A DNA stretch of 64,000 nucleotides from Pomacea canaliculata (Eukaryota > Mollusca > Gastropoda > Architaenioglossa > Ampullariidae): the NCBI RefSeq assembly GCF_003073045.1, contig NC_037590.1:21168449-21232448 (forward strand). Direction: 5' to 3'. The notes under the pieces are model-generated. The model was not told the DNA's origin. It did not search any database and saw only the letters and a program-made list of their open reading frames with translations. Positions 12,401 through 27,400 of this stretch are shown piece by piece; positions within the stretch are counted from its first letter, which is position 1, and every line of letters starts with the position of its first letter. The position numbers were made by a program, and so were the translations under genes.

Positions 12401-15400
12401 TTGATTAAAGTCACAATTTTCACTTTAGGTACTCAAAAACAGTTTTAAAGTGCTATATTTATGTTATTTTGTTACTCTATATTTAAAAACCCCTAAAGAT
12501 ATTTAAAATATGGATTTTAATTTTTGGAGTGTACCGGTAACCTTAAAACAAATCTACATTCTTTTAGTCCTTCATGGAATTGAATTTGACCACAACTTTG
12601 GCCTCGAAGTTGCTGTTTGTCACCCTAGTGCGCAGCTTTGTCATGATAAGTCCTGCCAGACTGAACAATCTCTCAACAATTCTTGCATTTGAAACTATAC
12701 CCACATTTTGTGGCTTCGCAAAATGTAAAAAAATTTCTAATAAGGCTGGAAATTGATGGGTACGTCCATCTTCGTTTTTCAAATGAAACAAAATACCGCT
12801 CCCGCCACTTGGACGACACAGTACTTCCGGTTACTGAGCGTTCGAGACACGTGGTGTCTGGCTGTCAAGACACCGAGCAGTGAGAGCAGTGGCTGTCGTC
12901 GTCTTGCTGACACGCTGTCGACGAATGGTCGTGAAAGTAGCCAACATGTAGCCAAGCTACAGCTACTTTCTAAAATGTAGCTACGGCTACAAGCTACTTT
13001 TTTTAAATTTGTAGCCGGCTAAGCTACAAGCTACAAAATTTGTAGCCAGCTACAGTAGCTGTAGCCTAGCTACAGCTACTCCCCATCCCTGGTGATGACA
13101 AGGGCTTTGCTTTAGATGCTGGCTCTGATTACCCTATATGTGACATGATGGTAGTTACCTGATTTCTGTTCCTGTGATGTGATTGTAATTCACTGATGTC
13201 TGCATCTGTGATGTAACGGTAGTTACGTAATTTCTGTATCTGTAATGTTGAAATATTAATTGGAAGAGATGATAAAGTCGACGACAGTGAAGAAGAACAA
13301 CAGCAAGAATAACAGGAGCGAAACGAGCAATTTCAAAAAAGGAAAAGACAAAGATTTTATGATCAAATGAAAATAATTTTTTAAAAAACTTTACAAGAAA
13401 TACATTTAACATTTACACTATCAAATCCTAATGTAACCTATTATATAAGGTATGACAATTTCCGTTTCACTTCACGTGACAAGCTACGACCTGTAAAAAC
13501 ATTTCACTTGTCGTGTTTTGTTCATCGCAGCGACTGTGTGTCTGAGCGACTACCTCACGCCAGGTGGCGCCACAAAGCAGTGCACGTCACAAGCAGATGG
13601 CAGTCTTACCTGTACTGTCACCTGCGGCGCTGGTATGGCATTCCAAGATGGCAGCACTACCATGACCTACTCCTGCTCCGGTCAGAATGTGTGGTCTCCT
13701 ACTCTTCCTGCCAGGTCTTGTAGTCGTGAGTATTCAGTCCTTTAATCTTCATGATAGCTTTACATGCTAACTGTTTATTTAGACTTTGTCTGCATGGATT
13801 TGTCTGAGTTTCTCAACATAAATTTAACACCTCCGAAAAAATTAAACTAAATCCCAACAGGGAACAAGTAATGAATTTGTGACTATAGTCTTCACTACTT
13901 CTAAAGAAAGGTCACATCACTAGCCATCTCTAATCATGGTTCGATACATGTCTTGATAATACGGAATAAGTTCTTCTGCTCACTAAGTAGGTATGACTTT
14001 GCCAGTAATGTCTGATAATTGTGGTTCTGTGTTACTGCAGCAACGGTTGTGCCTCGGTACATCTACATGGTTGCGATCAACTACAGCTGGGATGGAACTG
14101 GCAGCATCTCTTCTTGTCTGAATCAGTCAGCGGCAGAGCTTGTAGCTGTGATACCTACAAAAACCGTCACCCCATGTTCTATCGATGGAGGACCCCCGTA
14201 TATCAACTTTAATGCGTCTGTATTTAGTTTGGACAATAATACGGTGAGACATAGGTAAAGCCAGATATTCTCATAAGTGTATTATAGAGATCGCATTTCT
14301 AGTTCTACTGTCGTTTGGAGTGAAACTATGGGAGCCCCCCCCCCTTTCCCCAAAGCTCACTTTCTTACTCTTGTCTTCTTTCTCATTCTCCTTCTCCTTC
14401 TCAGTGAGATGGCATGCTTGAAATTGTATGTATCTGCATTTCAATGAAAGTGTATTTTGATTGATTACTTTTGCATTTATGTTTCTTTTTGATTACGTGT
14501 TTCGTTCACAAACTGTGTCCTATTTCTATACATATATATATATGTGTGCCGCAGACGAATCTTGTCCTGGAATTGACAGTTACAAACATGACATCCATTT
14601 CTCCAGCCGACTATGAATACTGCCGAAGTATCTTTAGCAACCCAGATTCATTAAGAGCAAAAGAGTTCTTCAAGATCCAAACTACGAGCTGCGCCGGACA
14701 GACAGGTTCTGTGACGTTTACTCCAGACAGCAGAAACGTCACTAGTAACAGTTACGTGTGTCCACGAGGAACCACTCTCCAACTTGTCAACTCACAAAAG
14801 TTCTGTGGTACGGACTCGTGTCTTACATTCACTAACAATCAGTTCATTCACTTGAGGTACAGATACGCCAATAATTTGTTGTACGTACATTAGTTTGTAG
14901 ATATGGCTGTGCTGTTTTGATATAATCGTATCGAAATAATACATTTTCATTTGTGCAAAAGAAAATTCATTGTTGGACAGACTAATTTACTAAGAATTTG
15001 ATTGATGTATATTCCACACTGACGTGACTGTGTAGCCTGGTAGTCGGTGCCCCTGAAGAAGCACAGGTCGCTGGTTCGAAGCCAGCTCAGCCCTTTAGTT
15101 CGAAAACTTCCTTTGCCCATCCAACAGCTGTTTAACAGGAATGGGTAGCTGACTTAATACAAAAGTTGTTACCATTGGCCTACCTATGGCACGATTAGTA
15201 AAAAAATTTCGCTTGAAAAGTGACAGTGCTCGTCCTGTAGGCACGTGCACAAACGCATTAAAGCAGCTCATCAAACGCTCAGCTTCATAGACTTGCGTGT
15301 GTGGAGGTGAATAAAGCAGCTCAGTTTATTAATCTCGGCCTCCTTCACCTTTACCTAAGTGGACAGTCAAGGGCGAAGACAGAGTGATTGAAGAATATCC

Positions 15401-18400
15401 AGGGTTACTTCGGGAAATCCCATAACAGCTCAGTGTGGGGTTTGAAGGTACAGGTTACACGGTGGGATCCCATGTGTTACAGTTCTAGTGTACACTATCA
15501 AATCCTACTGTGGAATATAAATTTACGATGGTTTAAGACCTAGCATTTCTGTGAAACATGGGTGGTATTTGCTTATCAGGAATATCATAAATGTTAATGT
15601 CCACATGCTGTTAATCTAAATTTACTGTCATTTTATTCGTTTTAGTGCAATGTGAGCCTGGCTACATGGAGAATGGGAACCAGTGTATCGAATGTCCTTC
15701 TGGCCAATACCAAAACCAGACTGGACAGACTGAGTGCAAGGCTTGTGCTGGCAACTTTAGTTCTTCACCAAGAGTGTCTGCTAGTCAGTGCGTAGGTGAG
15801 TCCTGCGCTCCTGTGTATGACAAATAATGTTTGGTATCGCTGGTGCTGCTGCTTATGTTGTTGCTGCTGCTTATGTTGTTGCTGCTGTTCTTGTTTCTGT
15901 TGAAAGGATTTTACTTTGGCTGTTTAATCTCTTGCTTTTCGTTAGGGTTTTTGGGTTTTTCGTTAATTTGGTTTTGAAAACCTCGAGGCCATGGTATCTG
16001 CAAGGATTTCAATTTTTTCAAACGATTGACATTTTTTCACTAAATAAATCTGCATTATTTTTAGGTTAACACTTAACTTAATCTAAATTGCTACCAAACA
16101 TCCTACCAAGCCATAGGTCTTCTTTCGATTCATGTAATCTGCTTCTGGCTGCAGAGTCCTGCCCCCTGGGTTTTGCAAACGGGCAAGGAATAGTTGCAGA
16201 CCCCTCACGTTGCTATGCCTGTCCTGTTGACACCTACCTCAACACGTCCTACACCGCGAACTGCACGGCCTGCTCCAATGGCTCCACCACGTTCGGCACA
16301 AGGGGCGCCTCGTCGTCTGCACAGTGTAAAGGTAATACCAACCTTTTTACAACCTTCAATCATTTCATAGAAAAAAATATACTGCAATGAGCTTGTTCGA
16401 GATACACACCTACAAACTCGTCAAAACAAGATGTTTGTACTTAGACATGCTCCTTGACCTATGCTTCCCGATCTCACAATGGGAGAACCTTTTGTAAATG
16501 CATTTTTGTGTGATCCTGACGTTTATGGTTTGACTTTTGTGTGTATGGCAATGTTTGTAGAAGAGTATTTTAGACGGGAAGGGAATATTCACCCTGAGCT
16601 TTACCAGGTCATGAGATAAAAAGAAATGTGCTGCCTACTAGACCTTTAAGTCTTTAGGATCCTTTCTGTTGGCGGCTTCTTGACATCACATGAAAAAAAA
16701 AACATGTTTCTAATGAGAGTTGCCCTGTGTGCCGACAGCCTGTCCACCAGGACAGTACCCAGTCAACAGCACCTCGTGCTCGCCATGTCCCCGGGGCTAC
16801 TACAAGAACTCGACAGGCTACACCAAGTGTACGGAGTGTCCAGCTAACACTACCACCAACACCACTGGATCGTCAGCCTCTGCTGACTGCAGTATGTGTT
16901 ACAGGGCCACTTAGTAGGATTTCACACACTGTTAATCACCGAAGCAATCATTCAACCACGTGTTCAACATTTTTAGAAGAAATAATAATTATGTCTAACA
17001 ATAGCTATACAAGAGCAAACGCACGCACAAGCACATGCGATGATAATCCCGTGATGCAACTTTGAAGATCTAGAATAATGAATTATTTCTCACGACATAA
17101 CAGTTCTACTATCTACTGACTATCATATCTGCTATCTGCGTTCAATCAGTTAGACAATCTGAGGACAATCAGTTTTGATGCACAGCCAAACATATTTGTT
17201 CCTGTCACGATGCTAAAATATTGCAGTTATAAATTATTACAGTATTCAATGAAAATTTTAAGTGATTACTAACGCAGTTTCTAGAAGGGAGAAATATATT
17301 TATTAATTTTAAAAAAATTCAGAAGACAACAAAAAAATGCATGAGATGGACGGCTTTGTGGTTGCTTGTGAATGAGCAAAGGAACTTGATACCGAAATTT
17401 TGTTTTTCTGTCTCAGTATCACCCACTTCTCCTGCATGTGGAAACGGTGGCACACCAGTCATTTACTTTCACGAATACACCTGTACCTGCCCTGAGGGTA
17501 AGCACACGGACTGAACGACTGACTTAATACATGGGTGGCCTTATGCACGTGCAAACTGTGAAAATCAAGCGGCCTCCACGACAATATGCATTCAATATAA
17601 AACAGAAAGAGAAAATAACGACACAGCTGACGGCAATGTGGCTGATAAACATTGTGGTTTTTTGTTTGTTTGTTTGTTTGTTTTCTTGGGGGTTTTTTTT
17701 TTTTGTTTGTTGTTGTTTTTTTTTTGGTTTTTTTTTTGGTTTTTTTTTTTTTGTTAATTAGTTCGTTGTATTTACTAATGTTTCTAGAGTCGGAGCAGTA
17801 CGCTACATGTTGTATTATAACCTTCTCCTGTATTGAGAATATCTCGGGCCGCCACTTGGTTTATTGACACTGGCGGGCCAAGGGGCCACTGATTCTCTCT
17901 CCCCAGGGCCGCCACGAGCCTAGAGCCGCCCCTGCTTCATACACCGGCAGGACGACACGTGATGCCACTTACAATTAAACTTACCTATTTCTGATGTCAG
18001 TTACCTCAATTTACATGTTTATTGCCAAATGAAACATATCTTCGTATTGCCAAAAAGAACTGATAAAACAGAAATTACTGTTCATATCACTTATCTGTCT
18101 TGTCCACTTTTGTGCTTAGAACTTTTGTTTTTTCTCATCTTTTCCTAGTCTTTCTATTAAAAAATATACGGTCATTCCCCCATGCCAGTCGCGGGGGAGG
18201 GGATAATTGTGATATTTAAAACATCCCTACTTCCTGTCCAGGCTACTACGGAACGACTTGTGAAAACCCGATCAACCCTTGTGACTCCAGTCCCTGCTAC
18301 AACAATGGTACATGCAGCACACAGGGCTTGAACTACACCTGCTCGTGTCCTTCAGGTGAGACATTGCTTATTAATTTTGTCTGCAATAAAAAGTCTTCGT

Positions 18401-21400
18401 TTGTTTTTATGTGCACTCTGTCTCTTTCTATTTTATTTATCCCTCTCTCCTTTTTGTCCCTCTGTGTGGTGTCAAGGGAGGCAGACTGTCTGTACAAAGT
18501 GCCCAATGTATGTATATTTGTGAGTAAATTTAAAGGCTCGTCTGTGTAGTCATTGTTGTGTCTGTTCCTCTACATTTCTGTACACTTATGTGTCATGTTT
18601 GTTTGGACTCTCTCTCTAAGCACACACACACACATGTTCATATGCGTGTACTCAGGAGGTCATATCCGTGTTAGACTTTGGACTTGGTTCCGATGTTGAT
18701 GCTTTCCTGAACCTCATTTCACAGTTACTTGTATTTTAAGCTGACACATAGCTGCAGAAGACCTTATAAATCAGACATGAACAAGCTTATCCAAGCACTG
18801 GCTCAGAAAGCAAACATGATTATGTACAAGGACTGTTGTCTTTATTACTCACCGTGCTATTCAGTAGTTTCTACTGCAAATTACTCCTACACAGAAACTA
18901 AAGGTCTTTATCATGACACTTCAGATCCATTTTTTTTTCAAAAGCTGGATTTATTTTCAGTTACAAGAGGATCAAGTCTTCTTTTCCGTCTATATTCGAG
19001 AAAACTTCATTTGACTCGTTCTGTTACCGGTTTTTTTTTTTCTCTCCCTCTGAAGGCTTTACTGGAAACCAGTGTCAAGTCGATTCCCAGAATAACTGCC
19101 AGAACAACACGTGCTCGGACATCAGCTTCTGTCGCGACAAGATTAACTCCTTCGACTGTGTGTGTCCCTCTGGCGGCAATTATACAGGACCACAGTAAGA
19201 GCTGACTTTCTGATGTTCATTACCTGATCATAGTTACACACAAAGTTGACTTTCTGGTCTTTGCTACCTGAGGTCAAGACCACGCAAAGTAAGAGTTGGC
19301 CTTCTACGGCATTTGAATGTGCAGCGAAGGTAAGTTGTTGCCCTGAGGCAAAACGAGAAATTCAAGGAGAATCGTGTTGTTTCCGAAGTAATAAGACGAT
19401 GACTGTCCCCCGCAGATGATGTTTTACCTATTAATCCGTACTTATAAAGCAGTGGCAAAGGTGTTATAGGGTAAAGAAACATGAATTAGCGTCCCGAGGC
19501 CTGAACACCACTTTATAACTTCGGAAACAAGAAGATTCTCCTTGAATAGCACCATGTTGCCTGTGGGAAACGACTTACTCTCGTTTCTTCATGCTGAAAG
19601 CTAAAAGTGAACATGGTAAATATATAGCTGTTTGGCTGATCAGATCTCTGGATGTTCCACTGGATGCCTGTTATCCTCCCTCACCACTGTTATGTTTTGT
19701 AAGGTGTGCGGTGCCCCAGGACCTGTGTTCCTCTAGTCCCTGTAAAAACGGTGCCACCTGTCAAAACTTCCCTGGCGTCCGCTACACATGTCAGTGTCAG
19801 CCAGGCTACACTGGAAGCACTTGTGAAACACTTATTGGTAAGTAAACAGCATGAAGGCTGTTAGTTAACTAACTCTAATAATAAACCATTTTTATTTTCT
19901 TTTAATTAGTTATCAAGTACAATTATCATTTCTTGCGAGAAGAACTCTTAAAAGTCATATAAAAATAACGAGTAACTTTTGCCTTCATTTTGGTTTGCTC
20001 ACTAAAAATTATTATTCACATTTCTGAGGACAAAAATTGCCTTATTTTTTCAGATCAGTGTGCTTTGAACTCTCATGGCTGTCTGTACGGAGGTCAGTGC
20101 ACTAATGGCATCAATAACTACACTTGTTCCTGCCAACAGTCTTACCAAGGCTCTCACTGTCAGCAGACACCAGACTACTGTAACCAAAGTAACCCTTGCC
20201 CCGGTGGCGTCTGCTACAACGACTACAACATGTCCAAGGCGCTGTGTGCCTGTAGCTACCCTTACCGACTGAATGGTAGGCGACAACGAGAACTGGCCTT
20301 TAAAATATTCGAAAATTATAAATATAATGTCTCTTTAATGCACCAAAGTATGGAGAAATAAATCTAAATTTGTGTATGAGAGGGACAATAAAAAAGAGAA
20401 AGACATTAAGGAAGAAAAAACACTTTTTCATACTCCTATTTGCTGTTTCGCATATCTTTGTCAAAGAACACACACACACATATATTTTATTTCGTGGAGT
20501 TAAATGTTCGTTGTTATCGTTCAGCTACATTAATGTTGTGAATTCTATTACAAGCTGATCTCAGTGATCGTTCCTATGGCAACCGATATTTCTAATTTTA
20601 TTGGTAATTTTTTCTCATAAATACAGTCAGCAGCGGCCGTTGTGAGGAGATTGACGTCTGCTCTGAGAGGCCATGCCAGAACAATGCCACGTGCCAGCGC
20701 GTGTCTCCAGGCCAGTTCCACTGCGCATGTCCACAGGGTTACGAGGGGTCATTGTGTCAACACATCGTCAGGTCCTGCACCAACAATTCGTGTGTTCACG
20801 GACAGTGTGTAGATGTACTGAACAACTACACGTGTGTTTGCGATACTGGCTATACTGGTAAGGACTAATAATAAACCTAGGCCTAGTTTATGTCGTAATA
20901 ATAATTATTGTCAAGGTAACTCCTGTCACTTCAGTATATTTAAGCGGAGCCTTGCTTCTATGAATTTTTTTTTAATTATCCTTCACAAGTTAGATGGATG
21001 TACTTATTAAATCCTCTTGTTAGCTTTGTTATTATACCAGTGACAGGAGCTTCCATCCTATTTGTGTCTAACCTCTCTATCACAGTACCGATGCACAGTT
21101 TTCAGCAAGGCTCACAGACTGAAAAACATCCTGGAATTCTTTAAGGGGTCATTCAACCCCATTACGCTGACCTCCCTCACACAAACTTCATTATTTTTAA
21201 ATCTATTTATATTGCTTTCAGTCATTGTAGTTTTTAATCTTATTTCTCTGCAGGTCGTTCATGCGAGGTCAATGTCGATGACTGCCCTGGCCAGTGTGTG
21301 ATGAGTAACACACTTACCTGTATCGATGGGGTCAATCAGTACACTTGCTCTTGTAAAGCTGGCTTCACTGGTGTAAAGTGTGAGGTTAGAGGTTTTGCAT

Positions 21401-24400
21401 GTTATTAAAGTTTTACAGCGTTCCAGAAACATTAAATTTGAAGAAAATGTTCTTGGGGTTCTGCTTTGTGTTTGCATTTTCAAGACTTGGTATAAAATAA
21501 TCTGAATTAAATATCAGTTGTGTTGGTGTAGTTAAATCTGTGAGGTTGTCTTAAGACTGCTGCCAACAAGTGTTTCATGTTTTTCTACTGATGGAAACTA
21601 CCTTATGTTCAGACGTGTATCGAGTTGTCCTGTGTGTTCAAACTGACACTAATATGTCTTCAATGTCTTTAACCTGACGTCAGCTAATTTTCTCGCTGTC
21701 CAGACTGATATCAATGAGTGTGCGAGTCTGCCCTGTAAGCATAACGGAATGTGCGTCGAGAGCGGGACACCTGGTGACTACAACTGCACCTGCAGAGATG
21801 GATGGACGGGGAAAAACTGCGACACACTTCCTGACTTCTGTAGAAACGACTCTTGCCAGAATGGAGGAGTGTGCTACAGCTTGCAGGACAGGCTTTTCTG
21901 CAGGTTCTTAATTATTTAATTATTTTCCACTGAAGTGTACCGTTATTTTCAACAGCTTTATCTGACAGCAGAGTGTGGCAATGTGCCTGTGTGCGTACAC
22001 GCGTGTGTGTGTGTGTGCTAAGCTTAATTCGGTTGGTAGCGATAGTTTGGAGCATGTTTATATTTGATTTTTTTTTTCTCCGTTTAAAGATGTTAATAAT
22101 ATCTCAAGATAAAATAACTCTACGCAAAATAAATAGCGCCATGCATCTCTTACCTCGAACAAAGTCAACAAAGTATTTATCTCCCCTTCTTCACTCAAAG
22201 CATCATGAACATGGGTTATCGGCCCTGGAAGAGAGGGACTGTCGATGGTGAATGTGTTTCACTATTTGTCAATATTTCAAATGACTGACATGTCGATAAA
22301 ATGTAGAAATGCACGTATTAAGCGAGGGATATATCTATATATATATATACTTTGTGTCTTTTCCAAAGCTGTCAAGCAGGTACACATGGAAACGCTTGCA
22401 ACGAAACCACGAACATCTGCAGCATAGTGAGCCCTTGTGCCAACCCTAACCAATGTCAGTCTGGCAACGGAACGGCCTCCTGCAACTGTCCTCAGAGTAA
22501 GTCACGTGTCCAGTTCTAAGCCGGTGAGGAAAAGACTTCATATATGATGAGCAATATAAAATGTTTCTGAACGATCTTAAATAAGGAGATATGAAACAGT
22601 ATTTCCCAGTTTCATTTATTCTTCAAGTAAAATAATGACGCCAACGATCTGTGGGCAGACTCCACTGGAGGTTCATGCCAGCTGGCCAAAGATTTCTGTA
22701 GCCCCAATCCGTGTCCGACTGGCCAGTGTGTGACAACTGATGTAGGCTACAGCTGCCAATGCCAAGGTAACATACGTGCACTCATGAAGCACCAAAAAGA
22801 ATTTTCAGCTTCTTGACATTTGACTGAAGTGACTAGCCATAAAGGACAAGTCCTCTTGTCCTCTTTCTAGGTTTTTTCAGAATGCTTTTAAATGGATTTG
22901 ATGAACGTAAATACATGTAGACTCAACTGGTATCAGGTGATTGAGCTACGGCAAGTGAAGTTACTGAAATGGATCGAGAAAATCTATGATTGTCTGAAAA
23001 CATCAAAACGTAATGGTCAAACAAGCAGAAAGGTAGGGAGGACCACAGGAAAATTACTGAAAAGAAATCGTGACATGCGCACTGAGCAACTTTGAATGAC
23101 ATACTCTCGGGTCGGAAAAGCTTCGCGCTTCATTGTAGCAACACCAACTGCTTTGGTTTCAGCAGCTGACAACTGTACCACCACAAACCACTCGTGTGCT
23201 TCACTGACATGTCCCAGTGGAAGTAGTTGTAAGGAGACAGCAAGTGGCCCTGTGTGTCTTTGTCATCCGGGCTACCTTCTGGGTGGTGGTGTGTGCAAAA
23301 GTACGTTCTCTTTCATGTAGTGAACTCTGAAGTAAACTCTTATTTAAATGCCAGACTACTTGTTTTAAAAACAAACGGAAATAAAAGTAAATGTATCTCG
23401 AAAAAAAAGTTTAAACAATCATAGATGTCAGGCTTGGGATGTACGGTTTACCCTCCGTGGTCTTGGACGTCCATAGATCAGTAGTTAGTGAATTTGTGAA
23501 GAATGTTTACGTGTTGGATACTAGTAACATGATGGGTGGCTGGTTGCCTGGTTTGTCATCTGGCTTTGATAGTACATTGGAAGGTCAGTCAAATACGTAG
23601 TGGGCATCGCTATCCGACTGTGGTCTTGACAATCTCATTATTATTCTCAATGTCTTGGCACTGTCAGACACGTCCAGCGACTTCGACATCTACTTCACCA
23701 GACGCTCCAACACTGCGGTCCGGGCTCTGCAGCCATTCACAGTCACAGGACAAGCTTTAAGTCTCACCTTCTGGATCTCTTTCCTTGACGATTCGAGTTC
23801 CTTCCCGGTACAACTCCTCAGGTAGGTCCTTTGGTACATTACAGATGTTAAATATCACGATTTATACTTCATCTTGTCACATATGATGAAGAAATGGACA
23901 AATTGTCGTGTAGCACCGTTGTCTTCTTACTACAGGCTATATACATATAATTATTATCAGTAAAACTTCATTAGAACACGACAGAATAATGTCTTGTGGA
24001 TAACATCTTTATCATTACCAGCCCGTGCCTTACCTAGTTCGTGTCTTACACAATACAGTTGTGCAGGAGCGGGACATCAGATTGTAGACTTGCTTCCAAC
24101 ACAACAGTAACATTCATGAAGGTGTCCATGGGACTATGATTTAACGAAATAAACTTTATGTTTAGTCCTTGTTACTCCTCGAGGAGCATAGGGCAGCAAA
24201 CAAACGTTGTAGTGCGATTCAATCACTAGGACAGCTTCTTAACAACAAAATCAATTACAGTTGTTGTTACCTTTATGGAATGATATCAATCATGTTATCA
24301 CAATACCTGTATTATGTTGCATACAGTGACAGGATGGACCGGGTGCTCCTCGTCTCACAGTCTGGAGTCACCTTCGGCGGTACATTTGCTGTAAACTTTA

Positions 24401-27400
24401 CAGATTATAACGGAAGTCCACAGTCACTGTCTGCAGAACACAAATGGACCTTCTGTGCGATCACGTGGAGTGTGACAGGCCAATACAAGATCTACATCAA
24501 CAGTGTCGAGCTGCCAAGCGGCAATGGAATTCCCAACGGTTATTTCCCCTCCTTAGGAAGGTGGGTACCCTGGTTACATTTTACATTTGTCATTTATGGA
24601 AGGGGCAATAACCATTTAAATCTCTCAGGTCGTTCAGTTGATTAGTTTTGTACAAATTTTGCGCAGTTGCCGATGGTTGATGTTTCACAAACTTGTGTTG
24701 ACAGCGTGTTGTACCCCTACATCGGCGAGGACTTTGTTGGCTACATCTCGCAGCTCAACGTGTGGAACGGCACTCTGACCAGTCAGGCAGCCCTGGCTTT
24801 GTACGCCAACAGTGCTGCTGCCCCCTCATCCCTGGCACCAGCCTATCGCTGGGCAGAGTATCAGTTCAACTCCTGGGTCAAGGTTATCTCCCCCAGCACC
24901 GTGAAGCGAGACAAAACCATGTGTCAGATGAAAAACTATGGTAACGAGTGTGCCAACGACACAGGTACCTGCACGCTGCATGATGAATATATTTTTTTGC
25001 TGTTTTTGTAAACATAGAAAACATCTTTTTTATCTTTAGTATTTAAAATATTTAAAAGTATTTTAATTTTCTTCATTTAATAACTTTGCAAAAATGTTTA
25101 AGATCTTAAATATCTTTGTTTACCTCCTCACTCAAAATGTTGCTTACCGTACAAAAATAAAGTGCGATGAAATTTATTTTCGCTGACGCCGCATATTATT
25201 TGATATGTCGCATATTTCTATTGACAGCATAATGAATGACGAAATTAAAAAAAATTAAAAAATTTATAAAATAGTATGACAAAAGACTTCTTGTTCAGAC
25301 ACACACATATGTGTATATATATATATTAATGTATACAGAGAGAGAGAAATGTTTATAGCCATGTGACACTAATTCTATATGTTCTGTATCCTTCTCACGA
25401 GCAGTCAAAACGCCGATTGTCGCAAACTGTTCCACGACAGACCTGAAAATTCCCACCTACCGTCAAATACAGTTATTTGACCACATGAGCACGAAAACGA
25501 TCTTCCCTGAGGATTATCAGGTGTTTACTAACATGAATGGTGAGTGTCCGTGTCTTATATGCCTGTGATCAACTCATTTTTTAAATAGGCAAAGAGCTAC
25601 CTAAGTTAAGTGGACTAGGAAACCGTCATCCGGCACGATACTGTTAGAATATATAGACAGAAGTTCATTGAGTGTGGATACAAATATTCACTACTACTAC
25701 AGGAAGCAGCCATCCTCTCGCTTCTCTCCCTTTCTGTCGTTGTCAGGCATTGACTTGTTTCAGCGACTGTCAACACTCTACAATTATGCAAATGTTACTT
25801 TGCCGGTGTAAATGATTTGTACAGGGCTCTAGAGACTGATAAACATGGGATACATTACTGAGATGGGGTACATTACGTCATTTGTATGTGGGTACATCGG
25901 GTAGCATAAGTATGTCGTGGATGTGAATGGCTGGAGTACATGGGATACAGCAGCGTCTGAGTGTATGTGGGGAGATGAGGCACAGTAGCACGTACTTCAC
26001 GTCTTGTCTCGACATCACGATACAGTCTGTGACTTTCTTGATGACCTGCAGGAACGCTGCTGACCTTTGGCGCCTACCACGTGGTGTACGCATCTAGAGA
26101 CACAGCGGGCAACGTCGCCATGTGTCGCTTTAACGTCTACGTGCAACGTGAGTTGACATTACGCAGGTTTCCATCTTCAATTAGCTATGTGATGTGTTGT
26201 AGCTATGCCACTCTTTTAACAAGCAGCAGTATGGAGAACAGTTCCTTGGATGTCTAGTGTCTAATATTCTTATGACATCAGCGTGGTTGGTAACGATTGT
26301 TTCTTTATAGTGATCGCAGTTTCTTGACTCGCCTAACCCCTCTAACAACCTCTCTACAGGTGAGGGTCATGTGTGCAACTCTGGGGAGGCTGACTCTGGT
26401 GATTCAACTTTGACCTTTTATGGTGCGCAATCCTCGTTGGGTGAGAGCGTGACGTGCCCGGGGAACTCTAGCGTCATGCCGTTCACGCCCAAGGTCCTGA
26501 CGTGCGGCAAGCTGGGCTCCTACAACCTGGGTGACCTTTACACCCTGCCTCCAGCACAACCGTGTAGTGGTGAGCAACATGTACACCACCCTGACTTTCC
26601 GAGTCAAACAGTTCATACTTGCTTATTTGAGTTCTGTATAAAACATTCTCTGTTTGTGAAAATAATATGAGGACGTTAAAGCAGATTTTAATTAAGAAAA
26701 TTAATTTTATGCGCGTTTTTGCCTAGACCAAGGAAAGCCTGACTGGAAATATATTTTGGTAGCTGGCAACTTCTACAAAGTCCCACCAATAGGAATCTGA
26801 GGGTTGTCTTGCACTTATGAACAAACAACACTCGTTTGTGGACACGCTTGCATTACTCATTTAAAAAACCTCGATTGTTTTATCTAGACTTTATTTTCCT
26901 TGTAGACTTTGTGGATATTCAAGTGCTGGCGACCTTGTCCCTGAAGTATCAGCTGGGTGTGTCCTGTGGTACCACTGAGTCAACATCGCTGAAAAGCAGT
27001 CTTCAGAACAAAGTGAAGAACTTGACCAGTTCTTGGCAGAAACTGTGTAACAACGGTAGCTGTGACTCAGTGAATGTCAATGTAGTTTGTAACAGTTACA
27101 CCGCAATGGCCAGTCTGATCTTCCACGACTTACCGTGAGCCTCACTTTCTTCCTTCATGCTTTATTTTTCGTGAGATTGATTTTATGAGTATCTACAATC
27201 AAGGTTACTTTAAAGCCAAGCGAGAAGCTTTCGATAAGCTTATAAACTGTTGGACATAATGCTATTTTATACAATAGTTTATCACATAGTTTGTTACAAT
27301 AGTTTTTCTACCTCCATTATGTTTTGTGAGTCTCTAAAAGTATATTTTTGAAATCAGTTTGTTTGAATGGTTTTTATTCCCTATGTTTGATACAGTATTT

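Noticed and set aside
14808-14893. Extension of the U1 exon to about 14890
   Set aside because: Open and with two Cys, but the donor near 14856 is phase 2 and would create a stop with the next exon; the gtacgg donor at 14808 fits phase.
15025-15110. Functional tRNA gene
   Set aside because: Box A, box B and the T-arm are present, but the acceptor strands do not pair and no good anticodon arm forms; treated as SINE.
17531-17867. Phe/Val-rich membrane peptides
   Set aside because: Translation of a TTTG/T-run low-complexity tract.
18729-19055. Coding start of a 158-codon frame before the EGF exon
   Set aside because: Only the part after 19055 has EGF signatures; the earlier part includes the acceptor pyrimidine tract.
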